Assembly (NCBI GenBank): GCA_015222795.1
Contig: JADFVY010000007.1
Span: forward strand, 1-10,759
Source: Pseudomonadota bacterium
GTDB lineage: Bacteria > Pseudomonadota > Alphaproteobacteria > UBA8366 > JADFVY01
DNA: 10,759 bases
Direction of reading: 5' to 3'
Numbering within the stretch: position 1 is the stretch's first letter; every line of letters starts with the position of its first letter. Position numbers and translations under genes: made by a program. Shown here in pieces: positions 1 to 7,778 of the stretch. The notes under the pieces are model-generated. The model was not told where the DNA came from, searched no databases, and worked only from the letters and a program-made list of their open reading frames with translations.

Positions 1-2
1 AG

Positions 3-350
3 ATGGCGGGCGGAAAACTCACTACCCATGTGCTCGACACGTCGTCCGGCAAGCCCGGCGCGGGGCTGCGGATCGATCTCTATCGCCTGACGGGCGAGGA
101 TCGCACAGCGCTCAAGACCGTGCACACCAACGAAGACGGCCGCTGTGGCGAGCCCCTGCTGACCGGCGATGATTTCGGCCCCGGCGAATATGAGCTCGTC
201 TTCCATGTCGGCGACTATTTCAAGGGCGCATCCTCGCCGGCCTTCCTGGACAAGGTGCCGGTCCGTTTCGGCGTCTCGGCCGCCGGGCAGCATTACCATG
301 TGCCACTTTTGATATCGCCCTTCGGCTATTCCACCTACCGGGGGAGTTGA
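3..350 (+). CDS. uraH: 5-hydroxyisourate hydrolase (transthyretin-like)
   Basis: Hydrolyses 5-hydroxyisourate (HIU), the product of urate oxidation, to OHCU in the cytoplasm. The 115-residue protein has the normal family length. It carries the N-terminal signature LTTHVLDTSSGKPG with His9, the central Arg47 (DGRCGEPLL), the HYHVPLLISPFGYSTY block with His99, and it ends in the diagnostic tetrapeptide YRGS (112-115). His9, Arg47, His99 and the C-terminal YRGS are the known active-site elements that separate HIU hydrolases from vertebrate transthyretin. No signal peptide is visible, so it should be cytosolic. ATG at 3 gives the usual N-terminus, but the ribosome binding site lies outside the window and a slightly earlier start cannot be excluded. 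The stop lies 5 nt before the xdhA ATG, so the two are probably cotranscribed. Identification is very secure. Confidence 0.96.
   Translation: MAGGKLTTHVLDTSSGKPGAGLRIDLYRLTGEDRTALKTVHTNEDGRCGEPLLTGDDFGPGEYELVFHVGDYFKGASSPAFLDKVPVRFGVSAAGQHYHVPLLISPFGYSTYRGS
340..346 (+). promoter_or_regulatory. Shine-Dalgarno site that sets the xdhA start
   Basis: GGGGGAG lies inside the last codons of uraH and ends 9 nt before ATG 356. A TTG at 347, in frame, directly abuts this site and has no workable spacing. The ATG is therefore preferred. Confidence 0.7.
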
Positions 351-355
351 CGACA

Positions 356-1828
356 ATGCGCGACCATATCCGTTTTATCCTGGGCGATGCGACAATCGAG
401 TTGCGGGACATCGACCCGACGATGACGGTGCTGGACTGGCTGCGCCTGGAACAGAGCCGCGCGGGGACCAAGGAAGGCTGTGCCGAAGGCGATTGCGGCG
501 CCTGCACGGTGGTGATCGCGCGGCCCGAGAACGGAGGCCTGTCCTACCGCGCGGTTAATGGCTGCATCGTCTTCATGCCGATGCTGGACGGCTGCCAGCT
601 TCTGACGGTCGAGGATCTGAAGAATCCGGACGGCGCGCTGCATGCGGTGCAGCAGTCGATGGTGGATTGCCACGGCTCGCAATGCGGTTTCTGCACGCCG
701 GGCTTCGTGATGTCGCTGTTCGCGCTGTACCGCAACGAGGAAAATCCCACGGACCAGCGGATCGACGACGTGCTGGCCGGCAATCTATGCCGCTGCACCG
801 GTTACGCGCCGATCGCCGCGGCGGCCAAGCAAATGTACAGCGAGGCCGCGCCGTCGAAAGACCGCTTCGCGGCCGGCGAGGCCCAAATGGTCGCGCGGCT
901 GGAGGCCCTGGCGGACGATGAGACCCTGTGTGTCGGATCGGAAAACCGCCAGCTTTTCGCCCCCGCCAATATCGACGGGCTGGCCGATATCCTGGCGGAA
1001 AACCCGGATGCCTGTATCGTCGCGGGCGGCACGGACGTGGGGCTGTGGGTCACCAAGCAGCTTCGCGACATCGCCCCGGCGGTTCTTATTGGCCGGGTCG
1101 CGGAATTGCGGCGCATCGAGGAGACCGGCGACGCCATAATCATCGGCGCCGGCGTCACCTATAACGAGGCGTCATCCATCATCACCGCGCATTATCCGGA
1201 TTTCGGCGAACTGATCCGCCGCATCGGCGGCCAGCAGGTGCGCAACATGGGCACCATCGGCGGCAATGTCGCCAACGGCTCGCCGATCGGCGATTCGCCC
1301 CCTGCCCTGATTGCCGCCGGCGCGACGTTGGGCCTGCGGCTGGGGTCCGAACAGCGGACCATCCTGCTGGAGGACTTCTTCATCGACTACGGCAAACAGG
1401 ACCGCCGCCCCGGCGAGTTCGTCGAATATGTCGTCCTGCCCAAACCGGAACCCGGCACGCAGTATCGCTGTTACAAGATTTCCAAGCGGTTCGACCAGGA
1501 TATCTCGGCGGCCTGCGGCGCCTTCCGGCTGCGCCTCGACGGCGACATAGTCGCCGATATCCGCATCGCCTTCGGCGGCATGGCGGCGACCCCAAAGCGC
1601 GCCGCGGCGACCGAGGCGGCCCTGACCGGAAAACCCTGGACGGAAGAAACCATAGAGGCCGCACTGGACATCATGGAGCAGGATTACACGCCGCTGACCG
1701 ACTGGCGCGCCTCGGCCTGGTACCGCATGGCGGTGGCCAAGAACCTGCTGCGCAAGTTCCACGCGGAAACCTCCGGCCCGGCCGCGCCGATCCGGCTGGT
1801 CGGCGATGGGAGGCTGGCCCATGCGTGA
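356..1828 (+). CDS. xdhA: xanthine dehydrogenase small subunit (2Fe-2S/FAD)
   Basis: This is the electron-transfer subunit of xanthine dehydrogenase. It passes electrons from the molybdenum subunit through two 2Fe-2S clusters to FAD and on to NAD+. At 490 residues it matches the Rhodobacter-type XdhA. Domain order: a plant-type ferredoxin fold with Cys42, Cys47, Cys50 and Cys70 (EGCAEGDCGACTVV); an all-helical second cluster domain with Cys110/Cys113 (QCGFCTPGF) and Cys145/Cys147 (GNLCRCTGY); an FAD-binding domain with VAGGTDVGLW near 222-231 and MGTIGGNVANGSPIGDSPP near 297-315; and a C-terminal flavin-associated domain ending near residue 470. All eight cluster cysteines are present. ATG 356 is chosen on the GGGGGAG at 340-346; an in-frame TTG at 347 would add three residues. 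Its end overlaps xdhB by 8 nt. (In E. coli nomenclature the letters are used differently.). Confidence 0.95.
   Translation: MRDHIRFILGDATIELRDIDPTMTVLDWLRLEQSRAGTKEGCAEGDCGACTVVIARPENGGLSYRAVNGCIVFMPMLDGCQLLTVEDLKNPDGALHAVQQSMVDCHGSQCGFCTPGFVMSLFALYRNEENPTDQRIDDVLAGNLCRCTGYAPIAAAAKQMYSEAAPSKDRFAAGEAQMVARLEALADDETLCVGSENRQLFAPANIDGLADILAENPDACIVAGGTDVGLWVTKQLRDIAPAVLIGRVAELRRIEETGDAIIIGAGVTYNEASSIITAHYPDFGELIRRIGGQQVRNMGTIGGNVANGSPIGDSPPALIAAGATLGLRLGSEQRTILLEDFFIDYGKQDRRPGEFVEYVVLPKPEPGTQYRCYKISKRFDQDISAACGAFRLRLDGDIVADIRIAFGGMAATPKRAAATEAALTGKPWTEETIEAALDIMEQDYTPLTDWRASAWYRMAVAKNLLRKFHAETSGPAAPIRLVGDGRLAHA
1808..1813 (+). promoter_or_regulatory. Shine-Dalgarno site that sets the xdhB start
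   Basis: GGGAGG inside the xdhA 3' end sits 7 nt before ATG 1821. The alternative in-frame ATG at 1806 overlaps this site and has no ribosome binding site of its own at suitable spacing. Initiation at 1821 is therefore favoured. Confidence 0.65.
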
Positions 1829-4151
1829 CGATGAAAAGTCCGAGCGCATCGATGGCGGCGTCCACGCCCCCCGCCCCCATGACAGCGCCCACAAGCATGT
1901 CTCGGGCGAGGCCGTCTATATCGACGACATGGCCGCGCCCGAGGGCCTGTTGCACGCCTATCCGGGACTGAGCGAGCGCGCCCATGCGCGCATCGTCTCG
2001 ATGGATTTGTCGAAGGTGCGCGCGGCGCCGGGCGTGGTCATGGTGCTGACCGCCGAGGATATCCCCGGCGTCAACGATATCAGCCCCACTGGCCGGCATG
2101 ACGAACCCGTCTTCGCCGACGGGCTTGTGCAGTTCCACGGCCAGGCGATGTTCGCGGTGATCGGCAGGACCCGGGTCCAGGCCCGCCGCGCCGCCCGGTT
2201 GGCCGAGGTGGTGTACGAGGATTTGCCCGCCGTGCTGGATATCGCGGCGGCGCGCGAGAATGGCGAGATCGTCACCGAACCCCTGACCCTGTCACGCGGC
2301 GATGCGGCGGCCGCCATCGCGGCCGCGCCGCACCGCGTCGAGGGCCGCATGGAGATCGGCGGACAGGAGCATTTCTATCTGGAAACCCAGATCGCCATGG
2401 CGATCCCGGGCGAGGACGACGAGGTGCTGGTCTATTCCTCGACCCAGCATCCCAGCGAGATCCAGCATATGGTCTCCCATGTTCTCGGCGCGCCATCGAA
2501 CGCGGTCACGGTCGAAATCCGCCGCATGGGCGGGGCCTTCGGCGGCAAGGAAACCCAGGGCAACCTGTTCGCGGCAATCGCGGCGGTGGCCGCAAAAAAG
2601 ACCGGCCACGCGGTCAAGTTCCGCCCCGACCGCGACGACGACATGATCCTCACCGGCAAGCGCCATGATTTCGAGGCCGACTACCGCGTCGGCTTCGACG
2701 ATGACGGACGCATCACCGGCGCCGAGTTTACCTTCGCCGCGCGCTGCGGGTTTTCCGCCGATCTCTCGGGGCCGATCACCGACCGCGCGCTGTTCCATGC
2801 CGACAACACCTATTATTACGACGCGGCGCATATGACCTCGCTGCCGTTGAAGACCAATACCTGCTCCAACACCGCCTTCCGCGGCTTCGGCGGGCCCCAG
2901 GGCATGGTTGCCGGCGAGCGCGTCATGGATGAAATCTCCTATGCGCTGGGCAAGGACCCGCTGGACGTTCGCAAGGCGAATTTCTATGGCGGACCGGGCC
3001 GCGACGTGACGCCCTACCACCAGACCGTCGAGGATTGCGTCGTCGGCGAAATCGTCGAGCAACTGGAAGCGAAAACCGATTACCGGGGCCGCCGCCAGGC
3101 GATCCGCGACTTCAATGCGGACAACCGCCATTTCCGGCGCGGGCTGGCGCTGACCCCGGTCAAGTTCGGCATCTCCTTCACCGCCACCCAGTTCAACCAG
3201 GCCGGCGCGCTGGTCCATGTCTATACCGACGGCACCATCCACTTGAACCATGGCGGCACCGAAATGGGCCAGGGACTGTTCACCAAGGTCGCCCAGGTGG
3301 TGGCCGAGGAGTTCCAGGTCGATATCGACAAGGTGCGAATATCGGCGACGACAACGGGAAAAGTGCCCAACACATCCGCCACGGCGGCCTCGGCCGGTTC
3401 CGACATGAACGGCATGGCGGCCCAGGCGGCCTCGCGCACCATCAAGGACCGGCTGATCGAATTCGCCGCCGAACATTGGCAGGCGCCACGCGACCAGATT
3501 ACATTCCTGCCCAACCGCGTGGCGATAGGAGCTGAGGAAATCCCCTTCGCCGACCTTGTAAAAGCCGCCTACAACGCGCGCATATCGCTATCCTCCACCG
3601 GTTTTTACAAGACGCCGAAGATCCATTGGGACCGTGCGACGGGCCGCGGCCGGCCGTTCTATTATTTCGGCTATGGCGCGGCGTCCAGCGAGGTCACGGT
3701 CGATCTGCTGACCGGCGAATACCGGGTGGACCGGGTCGATATCCTGCATGACGTGGGCCGCTCGTTGAACCCGGCGATCGATATCGGTCAGATCGAGGGC
3801 GGCTTCATTCAGGGCATGGGCTGGCTGACCACCGAGGAATTATGGTGGGACGATGCGGGCCGCCTGCGCACCCACGCGCCCTCGACCTACAAAATCCCGG
3901 CCTGCGGCGACCGCCCGAAGATCTTCAATGTCGAGCTGCTGGCCGGCGCCACCAACCGGGAAGAGACCATCTACCGCTCAAAGGCGGTCGGCGAGCCGCC
4001 CCTGATGCTGGCAATGTCGGTACTGCATGCATTATCGGATGCGGTGGCCAGCGTGGCGGACTATAAAATATGCCCGCGGCTGGACCCGCCGGCGACGCCC
4101 GAACGGGTGCTAAAAACAATCGACGCGTTGACCAAGGGAGAAACGACATGA
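1821..4151 (+). CDS. xdhB: xanthine dehydrogenase large subunit (molybdenum cofactor)
   Basis: Catalytic subunit that hydroxylates hypoxanthine/xanthine to urate at the molybdopterin centre. With start 1821 it has 776 residues, the usual XdhB length. It opens with the typical HDSAHKHVSGEAVYIDDM block (aldehyde oxidase/xanthine dehydrogenase a/b hammerhead domain) followed by the two-part Mo-cofactor domain. Visible active-site landmarks, matched to the bovine enzyme by motif: Gln209 (SSTQHPSE), Glu244 (GGAFGGKE, substrate Glu), Arg354 (NTAFRGFGG, substrate Arg), the KFGISFTATQFNQAGALVH stretch, HGGTEMGQGL, and Glu725 (KAVGEPPL, the catalytic base). The Glu/Arg/Glu set marks a true purine hydroxylase rather than an aldehyde oxidase or CO dehydrogenase. 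It overlaps xdhA by 8 nt and the next gene by 4 nt (ATGA). Cofactor sulfuration normally needs XdhC, which is not in the window. Confidence 0.96.
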   Translation: MRDDEKSERIDGGVHAPRPHDSAHKHVSGEAVYIDDMAAPEGLLHAYPGLSERAHARIVSMDLSKVRAAPGVVMVLTAEDIPGVNDISPTGRHDEPVFADGLVQFHGQAMFAVIGRTRVQARRAARLAEVVYEDLPAVLDIAAARENGEIVTEPLTLSRGDAAAAIAAAPHRVEGRMEIGGQEHFYLETQIAMAIPGEDDEVLVYSSTQHPSEIQHMVSHVLGAPSNAVTVEIRRMGGAFGGKETQGNLFAAIAAVAAKKTGHAVKFRPDRDDDMILTGKRHDFEADYRVGFDDDGRITGAEFTFAARCGFSADLSGPITDRALFHADNTYYYDAAHMTSLPLKTNTCSNTAFRGFGGPQGMVAGERVMDEISYALGKDPLDVRKANFYGGPGRDVTPYHQTVEDCVVGEIVEQLEAKTDYRGRRQAIRDFNADNRHFRRGLALTPVKFGISFTATQFNQAGALVHVYTDGTIHLNHGGTEMGQGLFTKVAQVVAEEFQVDIDKVRISATTTGKVPNTSATAASAGSDMNGMAAQAASRTIKDRLIEFAAEHWQAPRDQITFLPNRVAIGAEEIPFADLVKAAYNARISLSSTGFYKTPKIHWDRATGRGRPFYYFGYGAASSEVTVDLLTGEYRVDRVDILHDVGRSLNPAIDIGQIEGGFIQGMGWLTTEELWWDDAGRLRTHAPSTYKIPACGDRPKIFNVELLAGATNREETIYRSKAVGEPPLMLAMSVLHALSDAVASVADYKICPRLDPPATPERVLKTIDALTKGETT

Positions 4152-5704
4152 GCCCCGCCACTGCGCCCCGTCTGGAACTCCGCAAAGTCAGCAAGAGCTT
4201 TCCCGGCGTGCTGGCCAACGATTCGGTCGACCTCAACGTCAAGCCGGGCGAAATCCATGCGCTGCTGGGCGAGAACGGCGCGGGAAAAAGCACGCTGGTT
4301 AAAATCATCTACGGCGTCCTGCACGCCGACGAGGGCGAGATGCTATGGGAGGGTAAGCCGGTCCGGGTTGCCGATCCGCACGCCGCCCGCAATCTCGGCG
4401 TCGGCATGGTGTTCCAGCATTTTTCGCTGTTCGAGGCGATGACGGTGCTGGAAAACATCGCGCTTGGCATCGAGAACCCCGGCGACATGAAGGCGTTGGC
4501 CGAACGGGTGGTCGAAATCTCCCACGCCTACGGCCTGCCGCTGGATCCGGCCCGCGAAGTCCATACTCTGTCGGTGGGCGAGCGTCAGCGTATCGAGATC
4601 GTACGCTGCCTGCTGCAGAACCCCCGGCTGCTGATCATGGACGAGCCGACCTCGGTGCTGACCCCCCAGGAGGTGGAGCGCCTGTTCGAGACCCTGCGCC
4701 AGCTCTCGGCCGAAGGCGTGTCGATCCTCTACATCAGCCACAAGCTGGACGAGATCAAGGTGCTGTGCGACCGCGCCACGATCCTGCGCGGTGGCAAGGT
4801 GGTCGATTCCTGCGACCCGAAGCAGGAAACAGCGAAATCCATGGCCGCGATGATGATCGGCGCCGAAGTGCGCTCTGTGTCGCGCCGCGAGGGTACATCG
4901 TCCGGGAAAGTCCGGCTCGAAGTGCAGGGGCTGAACCTGGACGCGGATCATGCCTTTGGTGTTTCGTTGAAGGATGTCACTTTCTCGGTGCGCGAGGGTG
5001 AAATCTTCGGCATCGCCGGGGTTGCCGGCAACGGCCAGAACGAGCTGTTCCAGGCGCTGACCGGCGAGCGGCCGGTTCATATCGCCCAGGAAATTCTGAT
5101 CGACGGCGTCCCGGCCGGGCGCATGGGCGCGGCGGCGCGGCGGCATCTGAGCATGTGCAGCGTGCCCGAAGAGCGCAACGGCCATGCCGCGGTGCCGGAA
5201 ATGTCGCTGACCGAGAACTTCATCCTCAGCGGCTACCGGCGCATGAATCTGCTGGCCGGCGGCTTCATCCGCAATGACGCCGCCGAGGCGTTGTCGCGCC
5301 GCGTGGTAGAGGAATTCAACGTCAAAACCGCCGGCATTGGCGCCTCGGCGGGCAGCCTGTCGGGCGGCAACCTTCAGAAATTTATCGTCGGCCGCGAAAT
5401 CGTGCAGAACCCCGGGGTGCTGATAATTTCCCAGCCCACCTGGGGCGTCGACGCGGGTGCGGCCGCCGCCATCCACCAGGCGCTGTTCACCCTGGCCGAG
5501 AACGGCTCCGCCGTCATTGTGATCTCGCAGGATCTCGACGAGTTGCTGACCCTGTCTGACCATCTGGCGGTAATCAATCTGGGCACCTTGTCGCCCGGCA
5601 TGGTGACGGCGAAAGCCTCGATCGCCGAAATCGGCCTGCTTATGGGCGGGCTACACGGAATGACAGAGCACCAGCCGAACGGAGGGAACGCCAATGTCGT
5701 ATAA
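4148..5704 (+). CDS. BMP/nucleoside-type ABC importer, double ATP-binding protein
   Basis: Cytoplasmic energy-coupling subunit of the importer encoded by the next three genes. The 518 residues contain two ABC domains. The first is canonical: Walker A GENGAGKST (41-49, Lys47), signature LSVGERQ (141-147), Walker B LLIMDEP (161-167) and H-loop His198. The second is degenerate: the Walker A position reads GVAGNGQNE (291-299) with Gln297 replacing the lysine, the signature LSGGNLQK (404-411) is intact, and Walker B reads VLIISQPTWGVD with Ser428/Gln429 where Asp/Glu are expected. One weak ATPase half is usual for this COG3845/RbsA-like class, so this is not decay. Start 4148 overlaps the xdhB stop (ATGA), with AAGGGAG at 4134-4140. 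Homologues are often labelled simple-sugar or nucleoside transporters. Position inside xdh/ura genes points to a purine (inference). Confidence 0.93.
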   Translation: MSPATAPRLELRKVSKSFPGVLANDSVDLNVKPGEIHALLGENGAGKSTLVKIIYGVLHADEGEMLWEGKPVRVADPHAARNLGVGMVFQHFSLFEAMTVLENIALGIENPGDMKALAERVVEISHAYGLPLDPAREVHTLSVGERQRIEIVRCLLQNPRLLIMDEPTSVLTPQEVERLFETLRQLSAEGVSILYISHKLDEIKVLCDRATILRGGKVVDSCDPKQETAKSMAAMMIGAEVRSVSRREGTSSGKVRLEVQGLNLDADHAFGVSLKDVTFSVREGEIFGIAGVAGNGQNELFQALTGERPVHIAQEILIDGVPAGRMGAAARRHLSMCSVPEERNGHAAVPEMSLTENFILSGYRRMNLLAGGFIRNDAAEALSRRVVEEFNVKTAGIGASAGSLSGGNLQKFIVGREIVQNPGVLIISQPTWGVDAGAAAAIHQALFTLAENGSAVIVISQDLDELLTLSDHLAVINLGTLSPGMVTAKASIAEIGLLMGGLHGMTEHQPNGGNANVV

Positions 5705-6794
5705 AATCGAAAAGCGCCAGGAACTCGACCTGCGGATGTTCTACCTGACGCCGGTGCTGGCGGTGGCATTGACTGTCTTTACCGGTTTCATGCTGTTCTT
5801 CTTCATGGGATACGATCCCTTCCTGGGCGTTTATTACTTCTTCATCTCACCGCTTCTTAACCTTTATAGCCTGGCCGAGATTGGCCTGAAGGCCGGACCG
5901 CTGATCCTGATCGCGGTCGGGCTGGCCATAGGCTTCCGCGCCAACGTGTGGAATATCGGCGCCGAGGGCCAGTTGACCATGGGCGCGGTGGCGGGCGGTG
6001 GGCTGGCGCTGACCCTGATCGACGTTCAGGGATTCTGGGTGCTGCCGCTGATCTGTATTGCCGGCATCCTGGGCGGCATGGCCTATGCGGCAATCCCGGC
6101 CTTCCTGAAGGCGCGCTGGGACGTCAACGAGATATTGACCAGCCTGATGCTGACCTATGTGGCGACGCTGTTTCTCAGCACCCTCGTCTTCGGCCCCTGG
6201 AAAGACCCCTTGGGCTTCAACTTCCCGCAATCGGAAATGTTCGGGGACTCCGCGATCCTGCCCATCGTGCTGGCGGGCACGCGGCTGCATCTGGGCGTCA
6301 TTGTCGCCCTGCTGGTGGCGGTGACCGGCTGGGTATTGATGACCCGCACCATCATCGGATTCGAGATCCGCGTGGTCGGCCAGGCGCCGGCGGCGGCCGC
6401 CTTCGCCGGTTTCAGCCGCAAACGGATGATCTGGATGTCGCTGCTGACCAGCGGCGGACTGGCGGGCCTTGCCGGGCTGTTCGAGGTCGCGGGACCGATC
6501 GGCCAGTTGATCCCGTCCATATCGCCCGGCTACGGCTTTACCGCGATCATCGTCGCCTTCCTGGGGCGGCTGCACCCGATCGGCATCATCGGCGCCGGTC
6601 TTATCATGGCGCTGTCCTATATCGGCGGCGAGAATGCCCAGGTAGAGGCCGGCATGCCGCAGGCCGTGACCGGCGTGTTCCAGGGGCTGCTGCTGTTCTT
6701 CCTGCTGGCCTCGGACTTCCTGGCCCGCTACCGGATCCGCCGCGACGCTCCGGCGCCCCGAACCGAAACGCGCAAGGAGGCGCTGGCCCAATGA
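5694..6794 (+). CDS. BMP/nucleoside-type ABC importer, permease 1
   Basis: First of two integral inner-membrane subunits forming the translocation pore (branched-chain-type permease superfamily, COG4603/NupB-YufP-like). 366 residues, very hydrophobic. The first membrane span is at about 17-39, followed by a long series of further spans. The family hallmark GFRANVWNIGAEGQLTMGA is at 80-98. A cytoplasmic coupling loop near 222-245 (GFEIRVVGQAPAAAAFAGFS) should contact the ATPase. The C-terminus is a charged tail (RRDAPAPRTETRKE). ATG 5694 lies inside the ATPase gene, overlapping it by 11 nt, and has GGAGGG at 5681-5686 with 7-nt spacing, which indicates translational coupling. The family is known for nucleosides and related compounds; transport of xanthine, hypoxanthine or urate is inferred only from context. 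Confidence 0.93.
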   Translation: MSYKIEKRQELDLRMFYLTPVLAVALTVFTGFMLFFFMGYDPFLGVYYFFISPLLNLYSLAEIGLKAGPLILIAVGLAIGFRANVWNIGAEGQLTMGAVAGGGLALTLIDVQGFWVLPLICIAGILGGMAYAAIPAFLKARWDVNEILTSLMLTYVATLFLSTLVFGPWKDPLGFNFPQSEMFGDSAILPIVLAGTRLHLGVIVALLVAVTGWVLMTRTIIGFEIRVVGQAPAAAAFAGFSRKRMIWMSLLTSGGLAGLAGLFEVAGPIGQLIPSISPGYGFTAIIVAFLGRLHPIGIIGAGLIMALSYIGGENAQVEAGMPQAVTGVFQGLLLFFLLASDFLARYRIRRDAPAPRTETRKEALAQ

Positions 6795-7717
6795 ACGATG
6801 CACTCGTCCTTGGCCTGATCACCATAATCAGCGCGGCGACGCCACTATTGCTGGCGGCCCTTGGCGAGCTGGTGGTGGAGCGTTCCGGCGTGCTGAATCT
6901 TGGCCTTGAAGGCATGATGCTGGCCGGCGCGGTGACCGGTTTCGCCGTCACCGTGACCACCGGCAGCCCCACACTGGGCATCATATGCGCGATGGTGGCC
7001 GGCATGGCGATGGCCTTCGCCTTCGGGGTGCTGACCCTGTCACTGATGGCCAACCAGGTCGCGACCGGCCTGGCGCTGACGATTTTCGGAGTCGGGCTGA
7101 GCTCGCTGGTAGGCGCCGGCTTCGTCGGCATTACCGTCGCCCCCCTGCCGAAGCTGGACATCCCGGGCATCAGCACATTGCCGGTAATCGGGCCGTTGCT
7201 GTTCAGCCACGATATCCTGATTTACGCGTCGATCGCCCTGACGGGCGGCGTCGCCTGGTTCCTGAAGCGCAGCCGCGGCGGCATGATTCTGCGCGCCGTG
7301 GGCGAGTCGGACGAATCCGCCCATTCCATCGGCTATGACGTGATCCGCGTGCGCTATATGGCGGTGCTGTTCGGCGGACTGATGGCCGGGCTGTCCGGCG
7401 CCTTCCTGTCACTCAGCTATACGCCCCTGTGGATCGAGAACATGACCGCCGGGCGCGGCTGGATTGCGCTGGCGCTGGTGGTGTTCGCGACATGGCGGCC
7501 CTGGCGGGTGCTGTTCGGCGCCTATCTGTTTGGCGGCGTGACGATCCTGCAGCTAACATCCCAGGCGGCCGGCTGGTTCGATATTCCAGCCCAGGTCATG
7601 TCGATGCTGCCCTATGTCGCCACGATTCTGGTACTGACGATCATTTCCGCCGGGCCCTGGCGGGCGCGGCTAAACGCGCCGGCCTGTCTGGGCAAGCCTT
7701 TCAGACCTGCCTCTTGA
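6791..7717 (+). CDS. BMP/nucleoside-type ABC importer, permease 2
   Basis: Second pore-forming subunit (COG1079/NupC-YufQ-like), 308 residues. It starts with a membrane span at about 5-25 and then the family hallmark ERSGVLNLGLEGMMLAGA (30-47), the counterpart of the WNIGAEGQ motif in permease 1. The coupling-loop sequence GMILRAVGESDESAHSIGYD is near 164-183. ATG 6791 overlaps the permease 1 stop by 4 nt (ATGA), with AAGGAGG at 6774-6780 ten nucleotides upstream. The same reading frame stays open far upstream of 6791, but that region is the +3-type shadow of permease 1. The hallmark motif and ribosome binding site fix the start at 6791. The two permeases are expected to form a heterodimer with the double ATPase beneath them. 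Confidence 0.93.
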   Translation: MNDALVLGLITIISAATPLLLAALGELVVERSGVLNLGLEGMMLAGAVTGFAVTVTTGSPTLGIICAMVAGMAMAFAFGVLTLSLMANQVATGLALTIFGVGLSSLVGAGFVGITVAPLPKLDIPGISTLPVIGPLLFSHDILIYASIALTGGVAWFLKRSRGGMILRAVGESDESAHSIGYDVIRVRYMAVLFGGLMAGLSGAFLSLSYTPLWIENMTAGRGWIALALVVFATWRPWRVLFGAYLFGGVTILQLTSQAAGWFDIPAQVMSMLPYVATILVLTIISAGPWRARLNAPACLGKPFRPAS

Positions 7718-7778
7718 CCCGGGGGGCGAATCCCGTTTCAGTGTCATCAAACCAATCGAAGAACAGGGAGACCTATCA

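Noticed and set aside
2292..3476. Long open frame on the - strand inside xdhB (394 codons), and a similar one at 4343-5563 inside the ATPase gene
   Set aside because: GC-rich codon use commonly leaves long antisense frames open. The translations show no recognisable motif, are rich in His/Arg/Gly/Ala, and the opposite strand encodes clearly conserved enzymes.
5847..6803. 318-codon - strand frame across permease 1
   Set aside because: The translation is a Gln/Arg/His-rich, low-information sequence without membrane spans or motifs. It is the antisense shadow of a hydrophobic permease.
7718..7750. GGCGAATCCC segment resembling the T-arm of a tRNA
   Set aside because: The T-loop consensus TTCGAAT is broken, and no matching acceptor, anticodon or D arm can be found upstream, which is permease coding sequence.
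7718..7778. Possible terminator or promoter between permease 2 and the binding-protein gene
   Set aside because: Only a weak GGG/CCC stem can be drawn, with no T tract, and no convincing -35/-10 pair is visible in the 61 nt.
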